Source of the DNA: JBFYKJ01 sp041306005
GTDB lineage: Archaea; Altiarchaeota; Altiarchaeia; JAFGQM01
DNA length: 33,643 bases
Assembly: GCA_041306005.1 (NCBI GenBank)
Contig: JBFYKJ010000095.1
Location: 1-33,643 of the forward strand
Direction of reading: 5' to 3'
Shown here: positions 30,048 to 33,643 of the stretch, piece after piece
Layout of the letters: each line of letters begins with the position of its first letter
Numbering within the stretch: position 1 is the stretch's first letter
Position numbers and translations under genes: made by a program
The notes under the pieces: generated by a model
Told to the model about the DNA's origin: nothing
Database searches by the model: none
Seen by the model: only the letters and a program-made list of their open reading frames with translations

Positions 30048-30293
30048 ATGAAGTTCACCGACAAGCAAAAGGTCCTGCTCTTCGTGCCCATGCTCGTGAC
30101 GATAGCCTTCATGCCGCTACTAATAGCTGTAGGGTTGATAGTCCTCGTCGGCATCCTTGAGTACGTCCACGACGTCGGCGAGAAGAAGGGGAAAGTCAAA
30201 TACGCGAGCGACAAGTACTTTTTGGTGATATTTGCGGCGATGTGCGCGCTTGCCGCGATAGTATCCTTAGCGTACTTCCTTCTGAGGCACTAA
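30048..30293 (+). CDS. Small two-TM membrane protein
   Basis: 81 residues, no family recognised. TM1 about 9-40 (VLLFVPMLVTIAFMPLLIAVGLIVLVGILEYV, possibly a re-entrant or double helix), a charged loop (HDVGEKKGKVKYASDK) and TM2 about 58-78. A TATA-like CTTTTATATC lies about 30 nt upstream at 30017-30026, implying a nearly leaderless transcript. The positive central loop suggests both termini outside or a hairpin with the loop inside. Confidence 0.65.
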   Translation: MKFTDKQKVLLFVPMLVTIAFMPLLIAVGLIVLVGILEYVHDVGEKKGKVKYASDKYFLVIFAAMCALAAIVSLAYFLLRH

Positions 30294-30310
30294 ATGGGCC
30301 GCCGCCAGCC

Positions 30311-30332
30311 TTTTTATACCCTTATTATCTAA
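30311..30332 (+). promoter_or_regulatory. Extended TATA promoter of tRNA-Glu
   Basis: TTTTTATA (30311-30318), CTTA (30321-30324) and TCTAA (30328-30332), identical in layout to the secE, L11 and L1 promoters. The mature tRNA starts 47 nt after TCTAA, leaving a 5' leader to be removed by RNase P. Confidence 0.75.
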
Positions 30333-30378
30333 TTTCCCCGCTCTAAGATTAACTTCTTAAGGTCTTAAGGGCGCTTTT

Positions 30379-30453
30379 GCTCCTGTGGTGTAGTACGGCC
30401 AATCATTCCAGCCTTTCGAGCTGGGGACCCGGGTTCGAATCCCGGCGGGAGCA
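30379..30453 (+). tRNA. tRNA-Glu (anticodon TTC)
   Basis: Full cloverleaf by hand. Acceptor GCTCCTG pairs with CGGGAGC (one G-T pair), discriminator A at 30453. D-arm GGTGTAGTACGG with GGCC in the loop. Anticodon stem CCAGC/GCTGG with loop CTTTCGA, so the anticodon is TTC. Variable region GGAC. T-stem CCGGG/CCCGG with TTCGAAT loop. No intron; CCA is not encoded. Confidence 0.96.
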
Positions 30454-30544
30454 CTCCGTCCTTCTTTGGGTAGCTCGTGCTCCCGCCTGATGCCAAGGTA
30501 ATATGCCTAGAGGTAGTGTCCACCTTGTCATCCCGGCGGGAGCA
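30439..30544. repeat. Duplicated tRNA 3' end and nearby inverted copy
   Basis: The last 15 bases of tRNA-Glu (ATCCCGGCGGGAGCA, 30439-30453) are repeated exactly at 30530-30544. Between them, GTGCTCCCGC (30477-30486) is the reverse complement of the tRNA end plus one base (30445-30454). The second copy has no other tRNA parts. It may be a scar of integration or local duplication; no integrase is present. Confidence 0.75.
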
Positions 30545-30597
30545 GTTCAGTCTTCTGTCTACAGTTCTCGGTCTGCAGAAGGCATTATTTCATACCC

Positions 30598-31467
30598 TCA
30601 CACCTCCACCCCGAGCGCGCTCTTCACCACTACCCCGACGATGAACGACAGCCCCGCAACCCCAAGGCTTATCCCGGCCATCTCGGCAAAGCGCCTCTTG
30701 AAGTTGTACTCCTTCACCACGGACATGTAGAAGGTGAACACCATTATCACAAGCACGGCGGAGATGAGTGTGACGACTATGCTTATCCTGTAGTCCGCGA
30801 GCACGAGGAACGGGAGCACGAGGAGCCCTACAGTCATTATGTATGCGACGCCCGTATACAGGCTCGACCTGCCTGCGTTTTTCTCACCATCCGCCCGCTT
30901 TGACAAATACTCGCTCGCGGCCATCGAGAAGGATGCCGCAATGCCCATGATGAGCCCGGAGAGCGCTATTAGCGAGGTGTTCTGGAAGGCGAAAGAGAGG
31001 CCTGCGAGGGAGCCCGTCAGCTCGACGAGGGCGTCATTGAGCCCGAGGACCATCGACCCGACGTAGGACAGACGCTCCTCGCTTATCATCGCGATGAGCG
31101 CCTTCTCATGCGCCTCTTCCTCCTTGTTTATCTTGTCCATGCCGGCTATGTGCTTCCCGAGCTCGGCATAGCCTGCCTGCGCGCCCTTCTCGCCGTTCTC
31201 CATCCACTTGACGCAGAATGTCAGGCCGAAGAGCTTTGAGATTAGTGTGAAAAGGAAGACCTTCAGCCTCGCCGGGCCGACGTCCCTGCCCGTGTGCCCT
31301 TTCAGTGTGTTGTAGTGGGAAAGCTCCTCATTCGATATCTTTTCCAGGATCTCCCGGTTGTTCTTGTTCTTCGTGGAGCGGGCTAGCTTAGCGTATAACT
31401 GATGTCCGGTGGCTTCGTCCCTCTGCGCCCTTAGGGCATCTTCCATCGCGGATTTGGAGAGCTCCAT
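30598..31467 (-). CDS. Ferritin-like/VIT1 fusion membrane protein (MbfA-like iron or manganese transporter)
   Basis: 289 residues. The N-terminal ferritin-like domain (about 1-135) keeps candidate metal ligands E18, E48-x-x-H51 (NEELSHY) and E117-x-x-H120 (KEEEAHEKA). The C-terminal VIT1/CCC1-type domain (about 136-289) has GLNDALVELTGSLAGLSFA, GIAASFSMAASEYLSKRA, and further TMs near 205-225, 229-250 and 265-285. Fusions of this type (MbfA) export or sequester Fe(II)/Mn(II) in other organisms; direction and metal are inferred here. It is convergent with nothing but the tRNA region and divergent from the ArsM-like gene; a rubrerythrin nearby suggests a metal/oxidative-stress neighbourhood. 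Confidence 0.88.
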   Translation of the reverse strand: MELSKSAMEDALRAQRDEATGHQLYAKLARSTKNKNNREILEKISNEELSHYNTLKGHTGRDVGPARLKVFLFTLISKLFGLTFCVKWMENGEKGAQAGYAELGKHIAGMDKINKEEEAHEKALIAMISEERLSYVGSMVLGLNDALVELTGSLAGLSFAFQNTSLIALSGLIMGIAASFSMAASEYLSKRADGEKNAGRSSLYTGVAYIMTVGLLVLPFLVLADYRISIVVTLISAVLVIMVFTFYMSVVKEYNFKRRFAEMAGISLGVAGLSFIVGVVVKSALGVEV

Positions 31468-31573
31468 GTTTAATTTAGGCTAGTTTAAGGGGCGGGGGCA
31501 GATAAACGCTTTAAGGAGCAGGGTAAACAAACGGTTCTAAACGTTTTTTTTGACATGCCGTCAATTAGCCGCA

Positions 31574-32311
31574 ATGGATGCTCACAAGGTCAAGGGCGTG
31601 GTCAGGGCGAAGTACTCGAAGATAGCCCAGTCCAAGGGCACGTGCTGCTGCTGCGCCGGCAAGTCGAATGAGGCAGTCTCCAAGGAAATAGGATACTCGG
31701 ACGAGGAAATCGGCAACGTCCCCGAGGCTAACCTCGGCCTCGGCTGCGGGAACCCGACGGCTCTAGCCGGCATCAGGGAGGGGCAGACAGTCCTTGACCT
31801 GGGGAGCGGCGCGGGCTTTGACGCGTTCCTTGCGGCTAAGCGGGTCGGCCCGAAGGGCAAGGTCATAGGCGTTGACATGACGCCGGAGATGATAAGGAAG
31901 GCGCGCGCGAACGCCAAGAAGTACGGGTATTCAAATACGGAATTCCGTTTGGGGGATATAGAGGACCTGCCGGTCGACGACTATTCGGTCGACGTCATAA
32001 TAAGCAACTGCGTAATCAACCTCGCGCCCGACAAGGATGCGGTCTTCCGGGAGGCCTTCCGGGTCCTTAAGCCCGGCGGGGCGATGTTCGCCTCGGATAT
32101 AGTCCTCCTCGAGGAGCTTTCGGAAGAGCAGAAGAGCGACCACGAACTGATAAGCGGATGCGTCGCCGGGGCGTTACTCAGGGAAGACTACCTAAAGAAG
32201 ATAAAGAAGGCGGGCTTCAAGGTCGAGATACTCCACGAGGACAAGGGCATCGCTGAATCCCAATACGGCGGGATAAAGCTTGAGAGTTTGAAGTTCAAGG
32301 CGAGGAAGTGA
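31574..32311 (+). CDS. arsM: Arsenite methyltransferase-like SAM-dependent methyltransferase
   Basis: 245 residues from the ATG at 31574; a TTG eight codons earlier is in frame. ArsM methylates As(III). Family marks: GTCCCCAG (C24-C27), GYSDEEIGNVPEANLGLGCGNPTALA (C58), the SAM loop VLDLGSGAGFDAFLAA (73-88), GVDMTPEMIRKAR, VIISNCVINLAPDK (C146) and LISGCVAGAL (C196). C58, C146 and C196 fit the three Cys that bind arsenic in the family. No arsR, arsB or arsC is in the window, so regulation is unknown. A T-rich stretch lies just before the start. Confidence 0.88.
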   Translation: MDAHKVKGVVRAKYSKIAQSKGTCCCCAGKSNEAVSKEIGYSDEEIGNVPEANLGLGCGNPTALAGIREGQTVLDLGSGAGFDAFLAAKRVGPKGKVIGVDMTPEMIRKARANAKKYGYSNTEFRLGDIEDLPVDDYSVDVIISNCVINLAPDKDAVFREAFRVLKPGGAMFASDIVLLEELSEEQKSDHELISGCVAGALLREDYLKKIKKAGFKVEILHEDKGIAESQYGGIKLESLKFKARK

Positions 32312-32422
32312 GTGTTCGTTCCTGCACGTGAGGCGTTCATCTTGTGCATGTAAAGCGCATATATAACATATTGGGCGCATTGGGCGGGCACCCAGGATTT
32401 CTCGTCGGCCGGCCAATCCGCG

Positions 32423-32444
32423 CTTAAATACCTGCATAGTCTAA
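32423..32444 (+). promoter_or_regulatory. TATA plus TCTAA promoter of the MNT/HEPN pair
   Basis: CTTAAATA (32423-32430) and TCTAA (32440-32444), with the same 17-nt offset as the four extended promoters but lacking CTTA. It lies 34 nt before the ATG, implying a leaderless or very short leader. Confidence 0.6.
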
Positions 32445-32456
32445 TCTTGCTGTAAG

Positions 32457-32780
32457 ATGGCAAGCAGGTTGTCGATAGCAAAGGGCTTTGCGAAGGAGGC
32501 CGGAGCTAGGTTCCCGCAAATAACATCCGTGATACTCTATGGCTCTGTGGCCAGGGGCCAAGACACCGGGGACAGCGACATAGACCTTTTGGTGCTTACC
32601 CGTAGGAAAGCCGGGATAGAGCGGGGTCTGGACGAGATGGTTACGGATTACATCTTGGAGAAATCCGAGCTTGCCGTTCCGATGGTCTACACCGAGAAGG
32701 AGTTCAAGAACCGGGATTCGCCGTTTCATCGAGAGGTTTTAAGGGATGGCAAAGTCATTTACACCAAGAGCGGCGGTTGA
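32457..32780 (+). CDS. MNT-type minimal nucleotidyltransferase (antitoxin of a HEPN/MNT pair)
   Basis: 107 residues. The nucleotidyltransferase signature G29-S30-x-A-R-G followed by D41-x-D43 (YGSVARG, GDSDIDLLVL) is complete, so it could transfer a nucleotide. In known HEPN/MNT pairs the MNT partner neutralises the HEPN toxin, in some cases by AMPylation. Its 3' end overlaps the HEPN start by 35 nt. It has a TATA box with almost no leader. Confidence 0.88.
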   Translation: MASRLSIAKGFAKEAGARFPQITSVILYGSVARGQDTGDSDIDLLVLTRRKAGIERGLDEMVTDYILEKSELAVPMVYTEKEFKNRDSPFHREVLRDGKVIYTKSGG

Positions 32781-33144
32781 GTCCTACGTTAAGCGGGCCG
32801 ACCAAAGCGCCGCAGCCGCGAGAATACTCTTTGACGGGGGGCTTTATGAGGACTGCGTCAGCAGGGCATATTATTCGATGTACTACGCCGCCAAGGCGGC
32901 TTTGCTAACCCAGGACGTGAGCCCGAAGACCCACAAGGGCCTCGTGATGAAGTTCGGCGAGCGCATAATCAAACTCGGCAAGATGGACCGGGAGCAGCTT
33001 AGGGAATTGTCCACTGCGCTTAGGATCCGGCTCAAGAGCGATTACGAACTGGAGTTCGAGATAACAAAAGAGGAAGTTTCCGAGCAGTTAAGCAACGCCG
33101 AGGATTTCGTCGAAAGCGTAAAGCGGTTCCTGAAGTCGGTGTAG
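32746..33144 (+). CDS. HEPN-domain protein (probable toxin of a HEPN/MNT pair)
   Basis: 132 residues, UPF0332-like. Helical HEPN pattern: VKRADQSAAAARILFDGGLYEDCVSRAYYSMYYAAKAALL, THKGLVMKFGERI and ALRIRLKSDYELEFE. HEPN ribonucleases often use R-x4-6-H; here the corresponding segment reads R95-L-K-S-D-Y with no His, so RNase activity is not assured. The ATG lies inside the end of MNT and is preceded by AAGGG, supporting coupled translation. Confidence 0.88.
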   Translation: MAKSFTPRAAVESYVKRADQSAAAARILFDGGLYEDCVSRAYYSMYYAAKAALLTQDVSPKTHKGLVMKFGERIIKLGKMDREQLRELSTALRIRLKSDYELEFEITKEEVSEQLSNAEDFVESVKRFLKSV

Positions 33145-33227
33145 CGCCTTTAGGTTCCCCCTTTAGGATTTCCCTACCTCTTTAAGCCGCTCGATGCTTA
33201 TCTGATCTCCGTAAACCCTTAACCGGC

Positions 33228-33643
33228 TCACTCAATCCCCTTGAATTTCTCCTTCGGCGCGCCGCAGATGGGGCACCTGTCCGGCACATCCCCTTCGACC
33301 GTGTAGCCGCAGACCTGGCAGACGTGGATGTCCGATTTCTTTAGGTCCTTCCCGGATTCGACCGCTTTCAGCGCGTCTTTATATAATCCTGCGTGGACCT
33401 GTTCGACCTTGTTCGCCAAGTTGAACGACGCCGTCGCGGCCGCGTTCTTCTCCTTCCCGGCCTGCTTTATCATCTTCGGGTACATCTCGGTGAACTCGTG
33501 CGTCTCGCCGCTTATCGCTTCCTTTAAGTTCTCCTTCGTGGCCTTCACGGCGTCCATGGCCCTGAGGTGCGCGAGGGCGTGGACGGTTTCCGCATCCGCG
33601 GCAGCCCTGAAAAGCTTTGCCACCTGCTTGAATCCCTCCTCTT
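33228..33643 (-). CDS. Rubrerythrin, C-terminal part (cut by window edge)
   Basis: Di-iron peroxide/oxygen scavenger with a rubredoxin tail. The frame is open to the window edge, so the start lies outside; 137 codons are visible and begin within EEGFKQVAKLFRAAADAETVHALAHL, the first ferritin-like helix pair. EFTEMYPKMIKQA and ANKVEQVHAGLYKDAL supply further ligand helices. The rubredoxin domain carries CQVCGY and CPICGAPKEKF, an Fe(Cys)4 site. A GTG at 33623 is inside the conserved helix and is not the start. It converges with the HEPN gene. Confidence 0.95.
   Translation of the reverse strand, partial: EEGFKQVAKLFRAAADAETVHALAHLRAMDAVKATKENLKEAISGETHEFTEMYPKMIKQAGKEKNAAATASFNLANKVEQVHAGLYKDALKAVESGKDLKKSDIHVCQVCGYTVEGDVPDRCPICGAPKEKFKGIE

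Noticed and set aside
30530..30544. Second tRNA gene
   Set aside because: Only the last 15 bases of the tRNA are present; no anticodon arm or D-arm can be drawn.
30379..30544. Integrated mobile element at tRNA-Glu
   Set aside because: The repeats enclose only 76 bp and no integrase or phage-like gene is nearby; kept only as a possible scar.

Overview
The window is archaeal and GC-rich. The evidence is a Spt5 (NGN-KOW) protein, ribosomal stalk protein P0/L10 with P1/L12, an archaeal replication factor C large subunit, archaeal-type phosphoglycerate mutase and PheS, A/T-rich TATA promoters, and class III (KGQ-type) prepilin signals. The class III prepilins, the Cys-rich CGDGYC insert in a membrane protein and many short membrane proteins suggest a DPANN lineage (Diapherotrites/Micrarchaeota-like). 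That placement is inference; archaeal origin is secure.

Layout. 1-5.1 kb: minus-strand enolase (cut by the window edge) and a PyrF-like decarboxylase, a divergent metallo-beta-lactamase-fold hydrolase, then a minus-strand run of pheS, a cyclophilin-like protein and a possible Tat-exported protein. 5.5-12.3 kb: two tandem ftsZ paralogues followed by the classical secE-spt5-L11-L1-L10-L12 block, which joins division, secretion, transcription elongation and the ribosomal stalk. 12.4-13.0 kb: a VapBC-type toxin-antitoxin pair that looks lower in GC. 13.0-19.2 kb: a type IV pilus-like cluster with a two-TM protein, a dual-domain T2SF (TadC/PilC-like) platform protein and six small proteins with prepilin-like N termini. 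No ATPase or prepilin peptidase lies nearby. 19.3-21.4 kb: a convergent 679-residue membrane protein with a C-terminal eight-Cys zinc domain. 21.4-30 kb: housekeeping genes, mostly minus strand: UPF0201, GlyS, a membrane protein, remnants of a second toxin-antitoxin pair, a sugar-1-phosphate nucleotidylyltransferase/acyltransferase, a COG1325-type RNA-binding protein, RfcL, ApgM and ThrC. 30-33.6 kb: tRNA-Glu, a ferritin-like/VIT1 fusion, an ArsM-type methyltransferase, an MNT/HEPN pair and a rubrerythrin cut by the window edge.

Noncoding DNA holds the most unusual signals. (1) Four promoters (secE, L11, L1, tRNA-Glu) share an extended signature with fixed spacing downstream of the TATA box. 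(2) At least eleven gene junctions carry 2-3 copies of a short direct repeat (period 18-42 bp), a different sequence at each site. (3) Two distant spacers carry the same bulged hairpin element with two compensatory base-pair changes. (4) Many starts are preceded by CAAA rather than a clear Shine-Dalgarno sequence.
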